The notes: a model not told the origin generated them from the sequence alone. A stretch of 64,000 nucleotides of DNA from Schoenoplectus triqueter (GCA_964058805.1 CAXKVV010002172.1:104016-168015), one strand, 5' to 3'. Numbered from the stretch's first letter, positions 13,830 through 24,126 are shown. A program made the numbers and translations.

Positions 13830-15148
13830 TGATGGTACGAATACGTATAGGCTTTTAAACCTAGAAAATGCTCCACTAATCACAAGCGTACGACTTCGTT
13901 GAGTAAGTTCAGGTATCGAATCCACAGGGACAGAAATAAACTCTAAACCAGACTCAGTTCAATTCAGATCCTAAAGGTAGGTCTTTTTGGTATTTTTGTA
14001 TAAAAAAAGGGGGGGTTGTAAAGTTTTAATTAAACTACGCAATTAACACTAACAGGTAGTAAGCAAATAAAGATAACAAAGTGAACAGATGTTTAAATCA
14101 ATCAATAATAAGATCTCAGGGTTTCGGAAAATTGCTGTCATTGGAATGGTTTCTTGCGGCCCGCAAGCTCTCATTGCGGCCCGCAAGCAACAGTCGCAGA
14201 GAATGGTTTTCAGTCGTAATTGGTTCTTAACTATCAGTTCGTTATTCTAATAACCTCAACTCTCATTTGTTGGTAATTACACACTTGCTAACAGTTGTAA
14301 ACCCTTAGGATAATCTCTTATACCTAATTTTAATTGGATTCGTTCTATTAGTTTGTTTAACCTCTCGATCAAACACGAAATGTCCCTCTCGGGTATTTTC
14401 GGATTCCAAATCAACCAAGACAGTTCCTAATCAGTTGCAAATCATTTGATAACTCATGCCACACTGGATTTGGCCTTATCCATGGGCTTACCAAGTAATA
14501 AATAAGTTTCAATAGGAAAAGATGAGAATAAAATCAATCCAATATAAAAATCACGACCAAATATCAATTATAATCAATCATCCATGACAAACAATCTGTT
14601 CCCTAACCCTAAGATACAGTTTACTACTCACACATAGTAACAAACAACAAGAAAAGAGGGTAAAATAATGAGTTCATAGTCAAAAGAACCAGAAAAACCC
14701 AAAATCAGCAATCTGCCCTTGCAGGTGGTCTTCTCGTCGCGATATCTCTCGAAATCCGTGAAGGGAGACACCAAGCAAGGGTCAGGTCCTCTTCTCCTGT
14801 GTCAGGTCTAGACGGCTGAACCCTAGAACCTCCAAAAAAAAACGCTATAAATAGCTCAAAATGCGAGAGGAAAGTCTGGAGTTTCCATATCTGGACTTAC
14901 GGGTCGCAAGCAAAGTCTTGCGGCCTGCAAGGAAGGTGCAGAAAGGTAAACGTCTCAAAACGGAGCTCCTGATGTGCTCGTGATGGTCCCAACTGCTCCA
15001 TATGCTCCATATACCTGAAATAAGACCAAAGTAGAGCAGTAAACAAGAACAAGGCAGAGAAAAAGCCTAAATGCAACTAAAATGATGATTTTAGGATGAA
15101 TATGAGTACATATCGGGGCAAATAAGTGCATATGAATGCAACGCATCA
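13830..15148 (-). repeat. 3' LTR of the Athila-like element
   Basis: The 1319-bp LTR is bounded by TGATG and CATCA and matches 19976-21297. It lies downstream of the genes on the minus strand, so it is the 3' LTR. It contains two pairs of the 15-bp palindrome CTTGCGGSCCGCAAG, at 14153-14187 and 14896-14931. The first pair has lost one base in this copy relative to the other LTR. No ORF inside it is credible. Confidence 0.93.
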
Positions 15149-15187
15149 AATCCCCCCCAAGCTAAAGTCTTGCTTGTGCTCAAGCAA
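15149..15187 (-). promoter_or_regulatory. Polypurine tract plus adjacent hairpin
   Basis: Read on the minus strand, a stem-loop with TTGCTTG and CAAGCAA arms and a 4-nt loop is followed by AGCTTGGGGGGGATT and then the 3' LTR. The G-run is the plus-strand DNA primer of reverse transcription. A stem of this kind beside the tract is familiar in plant gypsy elements. Three internal copies of the arrangement occur near 15790, 16010 and 16388. Confidence 0.8.
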
Positions 15188-15696
15188 AAACCTAAGTCCT
15201 AGGGTGCAAACCGTACTCAAATTCAGACCTAAATTCCACTTAAACTAAAGTCCTAGGTACAATTGAGAATGTTGCCAACGAAACCCTAAAATGGTCAAGT
15301 TAACTCCTTGGTTTGGTTTCAACTAGAACGACTAAAGATTGGAAACTATTTGGGTCGTCGATTGGAGGTCTTATTCACCACACAAGCACATTTTTGATTT
15401 AGTTTCAAAGCAAACCTAAATACATGCAATTCGGTTTTCAAATTAGAAAGGTGTCAAAGCAAGTAAACAGCCTTGTCCTGACGTTGTTGGAATTTACAAG
15501 AGGTCACCCGTTTATTCCCATTAACCTATGAATCTCTACTCGAGGAAGAAAAGTGCAATTTTACCCTACACAAATTTTTTTTATTTGAAAATGCAAGTGT
15601 TAAATCAAGACATGAATGCAATACGTGTTTTTGCGTGCTATGCGGTTATACCATCCAAACTCTCCAAATTTTGTTTTAATAGGGTTAAAACTAAAC

Positions 15697-16640
15697 CATC
15701 AAGTCAAAATAGGTCGGCAAAACACTCAATTAGTACCATTTACATTACACTACTCCTAAATTACTTTAATTACTCTACCTTGTTTCTACTCCCCCCCCAA
15801 GCTGAATCATGCACTGCCCTCAGTGCACAAAATCATAGATAAAGAAAAAGTAAAAGAAGGGTAAGTAGAACACAACCTGAGGGAATCAGTCTGAAGGGCC
15901 ATCAAGTCAAAATAGGTCGGCAAAACACTCAATTAGTACCATTTACATTACACTACTCCTAAATTACTTTAATTACTCTACCCCTAAGACTCAGGTTTGT
16001 TTCTACTCCCCCCCCCAAGCTGAATCATGCACTGCCCTCAGTGCACAAAACCATAGATAAAGAAAAAGTAAAAGAAGGGTAAGTAGAACACAACCTGAGG
16101 GAATCAGTCTGAAGGGCCAGATGGTGGCTGATCGAATGAGGAGAGAGAGAAGAAAGGGGCTGGCGGCTAGGGTTTAAGTAGGGCCCCACAACGCCTTGCG
16201 AGCCGCAAGAGACCCTTGCGGGTCGCAAGACATGATGTCTAGCGGGTCGCAAGCCCTTCCTTACAGGTCGCAAGCTAAACCATCAAGTCAAAATAGGTCG
16301 GCAAAACACTCAATTAGTACCATTTACATTACACTACTCCTAAATTACTTTAATTACTCTACCCCTAAGACTCAAGTTTGTTTCTACTCCCCCTCCCAAG
16401 CTGAATCATGCACTGCCCTCAGTGCACAAAACCATAGATAAAGAAAAAGTAAAAGAAGGGTAAGTAGAACACAACCTGAGAGAATCAGTCTGAAGGGCCA
16501 GATGGTGGCTGATCGAATGAGGAGAGAGAGAGAAGAAAGGGGTTGGCGGCTAGGGTTTAAGTAGGGCCCCACAACGCCTTGCGAGCCGCAAGAGACCCTT
16601 GCGGGTCGCAAGACATGATGTCTAGCGGGTCGCAAGCTGT
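15697..16640 (-). repeat. Threefold tandem duplication carrying polypurine-like tracts
   Basis: The units begin near 15697, 15900 and 16279 and differ in length; the second extends through the palindrome cluster. Each holds the 'tactccatttacattacactactcc'-type block, a 7-9 nt C-run and the hairpin with TGCACTG/CAGTGCA arms, at the same 6-nt spacing as at the true polypurine tract. Confidence 0.75.
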
Positions 16641-16784
16641 GTGCAGACTTTTTCGTATTAGTGTTCCCTGATCCGCTTTATTGCATATTTCCTTCCACCT
16701 GACACCTGCAATCTCACAAATAACTCAACCAAGTGTATGCATGAGAACACTACTCGGAAAGTAATGCAAATGAAACAAAATAAA

Positions 16785-16826
16785 GAAAAAGAAAGAAAGA
16801 AAAAGAAAGAAAGAAAGAAAGAAAGA
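16785..16826. repeat. (GAAA)n microsatellite
   Basis: This is a run of about ten GAAA/AAGAAA units just downstream (minus strand) of the pol-remnant stop codon. Confidence 0.9.
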
Positions 16827-16842
16827 ACTGAAAAGCTAAACC

Positions 16843-18183
16843 CTATCCCTTGGGTTGCCTCCCAAGAAGCGCTTGTTTTAGGTCCCGAGCTTGACCTTCT
16901 TTCCTATACGTCGCTGATGGGGTTGGATCGGAAAGGTGCATCTCAATGCGTTCGCCATGATGTTGATCAGCAACATAGCCCTTGAGGCGTTGACCGTTCA
17001 CTTTGAAATCCTTTTCATCCTTTCCTGTAATGTCCACTGCTCCGAAAGGATAGACCTTCTTCACCACGAAGGGCCCAGACCACCTTGATTTCAGCTTGCC
17101 TGGAAATAGCCTCAATCTAAAATTGAACAAGAGAACTAGATCACCTTCTTTGAAGTCCCTGCGCATGATGCGCTCATCATGTACTCTCTTTGTTCGCTCC
17201 TTGTAGATTTTGGCATTCTCATAAGCCTGCAAACGCATTTCCTCCGATTCGTGCAAGTCGAGGATGCGCTTCTCCCCAGCGGAGTCGCCATCATACCTCA
17301 AATTGGCGGGAAGAGGCTTGAGTTCGGGCTTACTTGCATCTGTGAGCGGTGGTGCACGATCTGCTAAAACCTCATGTGATTCACATAGTATGCGTTCTGG
17401 TTCATCTGTTGAGACTTCAGCTGCACAAACTGCTTCATCCCTGTTCAGTTCGATGGGCTCCTTGCGGGCCGCAAGGGTGTCCTTGCGGGCCACATGACTG
17501 TCCTGAGTGCTCAAGTCATCCTGAAAACGAGACAAGAAATCAAAGTGATACCTGAGCGAGCTCTGGGTTTGCTCGAGAAAGTCTTCCTGCACGTCATTGA
17601 CCAGCTCATCAATGACATCAACACGATAGCAATCATCAGGTGAGTCGGGGTACTTCACTGCCTTAGCAACTTGAAACTGCACTTTTTCACCCCCAATTCT
17701 CATGGTGAGAGTTCCTTCATATGTGTCGAATATGGTCCTTGCTGTTCGGAAGAAAGGACGCCCTAGTATGACCGGTACATCCTTGTCCTCATCCATCTCC
17801 ATCACCACGAAATCACCTGGGACAAAGAATTTGCCCACCTGAACGGGCACGTCCTCCACTATCCCCAATGGCAAGCGGACAGAAGAATCTGCAAGCTGCA
17901 AAGTCATACGGGTGGGCTTGAGCTCACCCACACCTATCCTTTTAAAGATGGTGTGAGGCATGAGACTCACACTTGCCCCTAAATCACATAAAGCCTTCTT
18001 GATAACCGCTTTACCAATGGTGCAAGGGATAGTGAACTTACTTGGATCGCTAAGCTTAGGAGGTAGCTCGCGACTCACCACAGCACTACATTCAAGGTTC
18101 AGCTGTACGCTCTTGCAATCCTTCAAGCTCCTCTTGTTGGATAAGATGTCCTTGAGAAACTTGGAGTAGGAAGGCATCTGCAT
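16843..18183 (-). CDS. Athila-type protease fused in frame to integrase C-terminus (pol remnant)
   Basis: This is a 446-residue ORF. Residues 1-30 carry the usual Athila linker ([13 protein letters not shown]). The retroviral-type aspartic protease follows, with its active-site CDLGAS at 66-71 and the VILGRPFF flap-side motif at 138-145. Residues 286-297 ([11 protein letters not shown]) normally lead directly into reverse transcriptase. Here they run within about 25 residues into the integrase C-terminus ([29 protein letters not shown], about 328-374). Reverse transcriptase, RNase H and the integrase zinc finger and DDE core are therefore missing, yet the frame is open across the join. It lies in the same frame as gag and is separated from it by one TAA. 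It was probably translated as part of a Gag-Pro polyprotein. Confidence 0.85.
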   Translation of the reverse strand: MQMPSYSKFLKDILSNKRSLKDCKSVQLNLECSAVVSRELPPKLSDPSKFTIPCTIGKAVIKKALCDLGASVSLMPHTIFKRIGVGELKPTRMTLQLADSSVRLPLGIVEDVPVQVGKFFVPGDFVVMEMDEDKDVPVILGRPFFRTARTIFDTYEGTLTMRIGGEKVQFQVAKAVKYPDSPDDCYRVDVIDELVNDVQEDFLEQTQSSLRYHFDFLSRFQDDLSTQDSHVARKDTLAARKEPIELNRDEAVCAAEVSTDEPERILCESHEVLADRAPPLTDASKPELKPLPANLRYDGDSAGEKRILDLHESEEMRLQAYENAKIYKERTKRVHDERIMRRDFKEGDLVLLFNFRLRLFPGKLKSRWSGPFVVKKVYPFGAVDITGKDEKDFKVNGQRLKGYVADQHHGERIEMHLSDPTPSATYRKEGQARDLKQALLGRQPKG

Positions 18184-18216
18184 AAGTGCGTCAGTAAAAG
18201 GAATAGAAATGGTGAG

Positions 18217-19869
18217 TTATTTCAATACCTCCATAAATTTGGCAAATTGCTCATCCAAACGAGCCTTAGCGAGCCTCTGAGGGAATGGGACAGGCGGTCT
18301 GTAAGGTGGCTGTGTCACTGCTGACTTGCCCTTCTCCTTACTCTGGTCAGCTGCTGGTATCGGCTGATCTCCTCGAACGGATTGCTGTTCTGTCTCAGTC
18401 TCCTTTCCTTGCGGGCCGCATGGGATGTCTTGCGGGACGCATGTCTCTGGGCCGATTGTAGCTGAAGAGCCTACAGATGTGCCCTGTTGTGCCTCTTGCG
18501 GGCTACATGGTGTGTCTTGCGGGTCGCAAGCCTGCTGTCTGATAGTTGATTCTCCTTCTGGCTGAACCGTTTTCTCCGGCATAGAAGGTCCAGTGTACTG
18601 TGTACCACTCCTCAAAGTGTGGATTGCCTTAACTTCTCCATGGGGGTTGGTTGGTTGGCTTGGTACTTTGCCCTTATCCCCCGAATTTGAGGTTCCACTT
18701 GCGTCACCAAACCTCATTCTTTCCAATTTCTCATTCATCGCTTGCAACTGCTCAAACATCATCATATTCATCTTCCCTTGCTCGTGCATGAAATCAGTAA
18801 CATGTTGGGGCACGAAATCTCGCTTGGGTTGATTGTTGAATTGTGGTGGTTGAACATTGCAGTTTTGGCCTTGGTTTGAAAAATGGGTATTGTTGTAGAA
18901 GTTACGGTTCCCACTTCCTTGTTGTTGCTGCTGTGGTGGGCCTTGATTTTGGTAGCGAGGAGGGTTGTTGCTATTGTTGTAAGACCCAAAGGTGTTTGGT
19001 CTTTCCCTCCAAGCTTGCCGATCATTGGGGTCAATTGAGTAGGAGCGGGTGAAGGGTGGTTTCGAAAAGAAAGAAGGCTCGGAGTTGAGAGAGTTGACAT
19101 ATTCCGTGTCCTCCTCGGGTTGTGCTAGTGGACATGCTTGATAGTCATGCTTCTCGTCCCCACAAAGGGTACAAGCTTGGACTTGCACCATTTTTGAGGT
19201 TGTCTTTTGTTTGTCCACTTGGATTTGAAGCGCATCAATCTTGGCTTGCATCAAGGCAAGCTGATCAACCTCGTACTTTCCTCCCGAACCACGAACCATC
19301 TCACGGTTCGACCACTGTTGCTGCTGGGCTGACCGCTCAAAGAGATTGAGGATCTCTTGAGGCTCCAAATCATTCATATCGAGAGAGTTAAACCAAATTT
19401 TCGCTTTGTCTCTGAGAGAGAAGGGAAACAAAGCCAGCTTCACATACTCCATGCTTGCTCTTGCACATTTCACTGTTTGACAGCATTGGAGGAAGTTGTT
19501 GAGATGCTCGTGCGGGTTCTCAACCTCCAACCCGTGGTAACAGTTTTGCTGGATCAGGTTGACAACGCCTGAGCCGAAACTCGGTGGATCTCCAAGCACA
19601 TGTGGAAGGACGATCGGTCCTTGTGCATCATCAGCTCTGGGGATGTGGTAGTCCCTGAGAGTGCGCGGCACAAATGGCGGAAAGTCATCCCCCTCTTCAT
19701 TGTTGACGGGATCATTTCGTGGAGGATCTTCTCCTCGATTTGCCATGTCGGATGCTTCAGAATGAGAAGGGACGGAGATTGATTCAGGTGTGATGATCGG
19801 GTTCGGTTTCTTGGCTCTACTTCTCAGGTTGTAGTCACCAACCGGAGGAAGCTTATCCAGTTTGAGCAC
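18217..19869 (-). CDS. Athila-type Gag, shortened
   Basis: The frame is open for 550 codons. The listed end at 19869 is GTG, and the first ATG is at 19746, the more likely start. The capsid signature is ENPHEHLNNFLQCC with KLALFPFSLRDKAKIWFNSL at about 117-163. A perfect CX2CX4HX4C zinc knuckle has C233, C236, H241 and C246. Q/N-rich and linker regions follow. Directly after WFNSLD the usual second half of the capsid domain is absent and the chain jumps to ERSAQQQQWSNRE, so I infer an in-frame internal deletion. The ORF ends at TAA (18217-18219). The next 11 codons in the same frame lead into the protease ORF, and Athila proteins normally continue here, so the stop looks like a CAA-to-TAA change. 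Two pairs of the 15-bp palindrome lie inside (18408-18443 and 18495-18530). Confidence 0.85.
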   Translation of the reverse strand: MLKLDKLPPVGDYNLRSRAKKPNPIITPESISVPSHSEASDMANRGEDPPRNDPVNNEEGDDFPPFVPRTLRDYHIPRADDAQGPIVLPHVLGDPPSFGSGVVNLIQQNCYHGLEVENPHEHLNNFLQCCQTVKCARASMEYVKLALFPFSLRDKAKIWFNSLDMNDLEPQEILNLFERSAQQQQWSNREMVRGSGGKYEVDQLALMQAKIDALQIQVDKQKTTSKMVQVQACTLCGDEKHDYQACPLAQPEEDTEYVNSLNSEPSFFSKPPFTRSYSIDPNDRQAWRERPNTFGSYNNSNNPPRYQNQGPPQQQQQGSGNRNFYNNTHFSNQGQNCNVQPPQFNNQPKRDFVPQHVTDFMHEQGKMNMMMFEQLQAMNEKLERMRFGDASGTSNSGDKGKVPSQPTNPHGEVKAIHTLRSGTQYTGPSMPEKTVQPEGESTIRQQACDPQDTPCSPQEAQQGTSVGSSATIGPETCVPQDIPCGPQGKETETEQQSVRGDQPIPAADQSKEKGKSAVTQPPYRPPVPFPQRLAKARLDEQFAKFMEVLK

Positions 19870-19950
19870 CTGAAATAATCAAAGAAAGATGAAGATAAAA
19901 TATTAGAACCAGAAAAGAAATAAGAGTTAGGTTCAGAATAAATACTGCCG

Positions 19951-19968
19951 TCCCCGGCAACAGCGCCA
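19951..19968 (-). promoter_or_regulatory. Primer-binding site of the Athila-like element
   Basis: The minus strand reads TGGCGCTGTTGCCGGGGA, seven bases inside the 5' LTR. This is the primer-binding sequence usual in plant Athila/Tat elements, generally ascribed to tRNA-Asp. Its position fixes the element's orientation. Confidence 0.9.
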
Positions 19969-19975
19969 AAAAGCT

Positions 19976-21297
19976 TGATGGTACAAATACGTATAGGCTT
20001 TTAAACCTAGAAAATGCTCCACTAATCGCAAGCGTACGACTTCGTTGAGTAAGTTCAGGTATTGAATCCACAGGGACGGAAATAAACTCTAAACCAGACT
20101 CAGTTCAATTCAGATCCTAAAGGTAGGTCTTTTTGGTATTTTTGTATAAAAAAAGGGGGGGTTTTGTAAAGTTTTAATTAAACTACGCAATTAACACTAA
20201 CATGTAGTAAGCAAATAAAGATAACAAAGTGAACAGATGTTTAAATCAATCAATAATAAGATCTCAGGGTTTCGGGAAATTGCTGTCATTGGAATGGTTT
20301 CTTGCGGCCCGTAAGCTCTCACTTGCGGCCCGCAAGCAACAGTCGCAGAGAATGGTTTTCAGTCGTAATTGGTTCTTAACTATCAGTTCGTTATTCTAAT
20401 AACCTCAACTCTCGTTTGTTGGTAATTACACACTTGCTAATAGTTGTAAACCCTTAGGATAATCTCTTATACCTAATTTTAATTGGATTCGTTCTATTGG
20501 TTTGTTTAACCTCTCGATCAAACACGAAATGTCCCTCTCGGGTATTTTCGGATTCCAAATCAACCAAGACAGTTCCTAATCAGTTGCAAATCATTTGATA
20601 ACTCATGCCACACTGGATTTGGCCTTATCCACGGGCTTACCAAGTAATAAACAAATTTCAACAGGAAAAGATGAGAATAAAATCAATCCAATATAAAAAT
20701 CACGATCAAATATCAATTATAATCAATCATCCATGACAAACAATCTGTTCCCTAACCCTAAGATACAGTCTACTACTTACACATAGTAGCAAACAACAAG
20801 AAAAGAGGGTAAAATAATGAGTTCATAGTCAAAAGAACCAGAAAAACCCAAAATCAGCAATCTGCCCTTGCAGGTGGTCTTCTCGTCGCGATATCTCTCG
20901 AAATCCGTGAAGGGAGACACCAAGCAAGAGTCAGGTCCTCTTCTCCGGTGTCAGGTCTAGACGGCTGAACCCTAGAACCTCCAAAAAAAAACGCTATAAA
21001 TAGCTCAAAACGCGAGAGGAAAGTCTGGAGTTTCCATATCTGGACTTGCGGGTCGCAAGCAAAGTCTTGCGGCCCGCAAGGAAGGTGCAGAAAGGTAAAC
21101 GTCTCAAAACGGAGCTCCTGATGTGCTCGTGATGGTCCCAACTGCTCCATATGCTCCATATACCTGAAATAAGACCAAAGTAGAGCAGTAAACAAGAACA
21201 AGGCAGAGAAAAAGCCTAAATGCAACTAAAATGATGATTTTAGGATGAATATGAGTACATGTCGGGGCAAATAAGTGCATATGAATGCAACGCATCA
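19976..21297 (-). repeat. 5' LTR of the Athila-like element
   Basis: The 1322-bp LTR matches 13830-15148. It carries the palindrome pairs CTTGCGGCCCGTAAG / CTTGCGGCCCGCAAG (20301-20336) and CTTGCGGGTCGCAAG / CTTGCGGCCCGCAAG (21045-21080). Both pairs are spaced exactly 21 bp and are better preserved here than in the 3' LTR. Confidence 0.93.
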
Positions 21298-22211
21298 GAC
21301 GCCCTGACTCGTTTTCGGCGGAACCGAGGGCATGGGATCCTATTTTCATGTTTTGCATTCCCGACTCATTTTCAGCGGTACGAAGGGTTCCGGGTCCCGT
21401 TTTCATGTTTTGCGATCCCGGGCACGTTTTCGGCGGTACGGAGGGCGTCGAGTCTCGATTTCATGTATTACGCAATAAGACTCATTTTCAGCGGTACCGA
21501 GGGAGTCGGGTCCAGTTTTCATGTTTTGCGTACCCGGAATCATTTTCAGCGGTACCGAGGGCGTCCGATCACGTTTTCATGTTTTCCGCTCCCTGACATG
21601 TTTTTGGGGGTGCGGAGGGCGTCGGGTCTTATTTTCATGTTTTGTGCGCCTAGACTCATTTTCGGCGGTACCGAGGGTACTGGGTCCCGTTTTTATGTTT
21701 TGCACAACCGGCGTCGTTTCCCGTGGTACCGAGGGCATCGGGTCCCGTTATCATGTTTTCCGCTCCCGGACTCATTTTCGGCGGTACCGAGGGCGTCAGA
21801 TCCCGTTCTAACCCGTCCAATTTTCTTTTTTTGCGCTCCAGAACTCGTTTTCAGCGGTACCGAGGGCGTCGGGTCCAATTTTCATGTTTTGCGCTTCTGG
21901 ACTCATTTTCGACGGTACCGAGGGCATCGGGTCCCGTTTCCCTATTTTGCGCGCCCGGACTCATTTTCGGCGGCACCGAGGGCATCGGGTCCCGTTTTCA
22001 TGTTCTGCGCTCCCGGACACGTTTTCGACGTTTCTGAGGGCGTCCAGTCCCGTTTTCATGTTTTATGCCTCTAGACACGTTTTCGGCGGTACCGAGGGTA
22101 CTGCGCAACCGGCGTCGTTTCCCGCGGTACCGAGCGCATCAGATCCCGTTTTCATATTTTTCGTTACCGGACTCGTTTTCGGCGGTGCCGAGGGCGTCAG
22201 ATCCCGTTCTA

Positions 22212-22292
22212 ACACGGTATCGGACGCCCTCGGTACCGTCGAAAACGATTCCGGGTGCGCAAAACATGAAAACTGGACCTGCCGAAAACGAT
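22212..22292 (-). repeat. Inverted piece within the 58-bp array
   Basis: About 80 bp reads in the opposite orientation to all surrounding monomers (cggacgccctcggtacc, gcgcaaaacatgaaaac, gccgaaaacg). Normal orientation continues on both sides. Edges are accurate to a few bases. Confidence 0.85.
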
Positions 22293-22670
22293 TGGTCGTA
22301 CGGAGGGCGTCAAATCCTATTTTCATGTTTTGTGCGCCTAGACTCGTTTTCGGCGGTACCGAGGGTGCTGGGTCCTGTTTTCATGATTTGCGCAACCGAC
22401 GTCGTTTCCCGCGGTACCCAGGGCGTCGGGTCCCGTTATCATGTTTTGCGCGCCCGAACTCATTTTCGGCGGTACCGAGGGCATCGGGTCCCGTTATCAT
22501 GTTTTGCGCGTCTGAACTCATTTTCGGCGGTACTGAGGACATCGGGTCCCGTTTTCATGTTTTGCGCTTCCGGACACGTTTTTGGCAGTTACGAGGGCGT
22601 CAGGTCCCATTTTTATATTTTGCGCTCCCGGACTAGTTTTCAGCCGTACCGAGGGCATATGTTCCCGTTT

Positions 22671-22675
22671 TCATG
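22671..22675. repeat. Target-site duplication (left) of the giant element
   Basis: TCATG precedes the 5' LTR. The same five bases follow the 3' LTR at 50320-50324. Joining the flanks restores the satellite phrase 'gttttcatgttttgcgctc'. Confidence 0.95.
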
Positions 22676-22681
22676 TGTTTA

Positions 22682-22699
22682 CCCTTGAAAAATTTCAAG
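22682..22699. other. Inverted repeat at the LTR start
   Basis: CCTTGAAA-aa-TTTCAAGG lies 6 bp inside the LTR terminus. It is identical in the 3' LTR (42893-42910), where it sits just upstream of the antisense gene. Confidence 0.85.
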
Positions 22700-22803
22700 G
22701 ATGAGTAGATGAATAAATGAAAATAAAATCAATGATTAATAATAAATCATGAGAAGGGAAAGCGAGGAAGAAGATGGCCCACTGATCAGAAGAGGTCGCT
22801 ACT

Positions 22804-23010
22804 TAACCCCGGAATGGATCCATTAGTCCCACAATGGAATGCTGGGCATGAAGTGAAGAATATAAATACCCCACTATTCTCTATCCACTCAGCATGAGTG
22901 ACAGCCGAGAGGATCGAGGGAGAGAGGAGATCTCTCGGGTGTCACCATGTGATTATATCTTTTCTGACAAGTGGGACCCACATGGCAGTCCCTTATGAGC
23001 AGCTCCAATG
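22804..23010 (+). promoter_or_regulatory. Promoter-like module, copy 1
   Basis: TATAAATACCCCAC (22861-22874) is followed by a long hairpin (22898-22945) with arms GTGACA-g-CCGAGAG and CTCTCGG-g-TGTCAC. Then come TCTGACAA and GTGGGACCCAC (22971-22981). The module is repeated at 23046-23258 with the same order but different stem sequences. Confidence 0.65.
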
Positions 23011-23045
23011 ACATGGACCTAGCCTATTTTGCTAAGAAAACTAAT

Positions 23046-23258
23046 CAACCCGGAACAGAGGTTAACCATTAATCCCACAATGAAATATTAGGGTGAAAGA
23101 CGAGGATATAAATACCCCACCACCTCCTACTCATTCGAGGTGGCTGACCCTCGGGAGATTTAGGAGAGAGAAAATCTCCTGATGGGTCAACCATTTGATT
23201 ACATTTTCTCTGACAAGTGGGACCCACCTGGCAGTCCCTTATAAATGAATCTAACAAC
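23046..23258 (+). promoter_or_regulatory. Promoter-like module, copy 2
   Basis: TATAAATACCCCAC (23107-23120) is followed by a hairpin of two stacked perfect stems in the family form. These are GGCTGACCC/GGGTCAGCC and, inside it, GGAGATTT/AAATCTCC (23142-23192). The 5' LTR has one base off (GGGTCAACC); the 3' LTR keeps the perfect arm. GTGGGACCCAC follows at 23217-23227. Confidence 0.65.
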
Positions 23259-24126
23259 ATAGCCTATCTGATGAGTCATTCATGTGACCATTTTCACTGA
23301 CAGGTGGACCCCACACCTCAGTGACCTATTGAAGGAGTCAGAATTGAACCCTAAAAATCTGCCTTTGGAGCTAACCCTAGAAAGGAGCTGAAGCAGTATA
23401 ATCCCTATACTACATGAAATGATGTCAATGCCAAGCTAGCATTTTGATGCAACTAGTCATGAGAAATTCCAAATGTGATTTTGCTTTCAAGGCTGACCTG
23501 GTGCCAAAGCTGTGAGCAACCACCTAACCATGCTTTGATTTGTGTCAATTACTGATAAGTAGTCAGTTCTTTGACCAAATCACCCTCATGTTAAGGGATT
23601 GAAAGTCAATTTCACAAGACTGATCAGGTGCCAAAGCTGGGAGCAACCATCTGATCAAGTCTAGATCTGTATCAACTGTTGACATGTAATCAACTTTTGA
23701 TCAGATCAAACCCTAATGGATGTCAATATAAGTCTAATTGATATTTAGTTAGGGTGGTTTCTGCAAGAGAGAGATAATTGGCAGAGACACTGAGCTACAA
23801 TTGAGATCTGAGATTAATTCTGAGGAAATAATAGGGTTTATTTGATAAAAGAATTTTTAATTCAGAGAAGGAGGGGTAAAAATGGAATTAAAAATTACAG
23901 GGATGATCATCATGAATTTAGGGATTTTTGGTGAAATTTTCATAATTTTTGGATAAGTGGAGCTATCAAAATAAATTCAGGGAAGATAAAACAGATTAAA
24001 AATGAAAGATCAAGGGCTGAGATTTGATCAAGGCAGATCTGGGTGCAACTTGGGGACAGAGACACATCTGGGTGCAAACTGGGGATCCTAAGCACACCTA
24101 CACCGAATCAGGGAAGAGAGAGGGTG

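Larger units (their letters stand above)
15149..16842 (-). other. 3' non-coding region of the Athila-like element
   Basis: This 1.7-kb stretch lies between the end of the pol remnant and the 3' LTR. No env-like or other ORF can be recognised. It holds three copies of a segment beginning 'ccatcaagtcaaaataggtcggc' (about 15697, 15900 and 16279). Each is followed by a run of C (a minus-strand polypurine-like run) and the hairpin TGCACTG-ccct-CAGTGCA. Two copies continue into a 'cttgcgagccgcaag' palindrome cluster (16195-16274 and 16578-16636). The copies are very similar, so the duplication is fairly recent. Confidence 0.8.
13830..21297 (-). mobile_element. Athila-like Ty3/gypsy retrotransposon, internally deleted
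   Basis: This is a complete 7468-bp element on the minus strand, with two LTRs (1319 and 1322 bp), a GACGC target duplication, a primer-binding site at 19951-19968 and a polypurine tract next to the other LTR at 15149. Gag and protease read like Athila-clade proteins. Reverse transcriptase, RNase H, the integrase catalytic core and any env-like ORF are absent, so it is non-autonomous. The LTRs differ at roughly 25 sites by my count (about 2%), mostly C/T or G/A transitions. It is therefore clearly older than the giant element at 22676-50319. Fifteen-bp palindromes are scattered through the whole element. Confidence 0.92.
21298..22675. repeat. CpG-dense 58-bp satellite, segment 2
   Basis: The 58-bp array resumes after the Athila-like insertion. 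A distinctive variant ('ggtacgaagggttcc' followed by 'gatcccgggcacg') at 21377 also occurs at 13267. After subtracting the inserted element the two are about 637 bp apart (11 monomers), so the array already had higher-order duplication here before the insertion. It is interrupted at 22676 by the giant element. Confidence 0.93.

Noticed and set aside
15149..16842. An env-like gene in the Athila-like element
   Set aside because: Env-like ORFs are known in Athila, but this stretch has only short overlapping ORFs from tandem repeats and palindromes, with no transmembrane or signal-like sequence.
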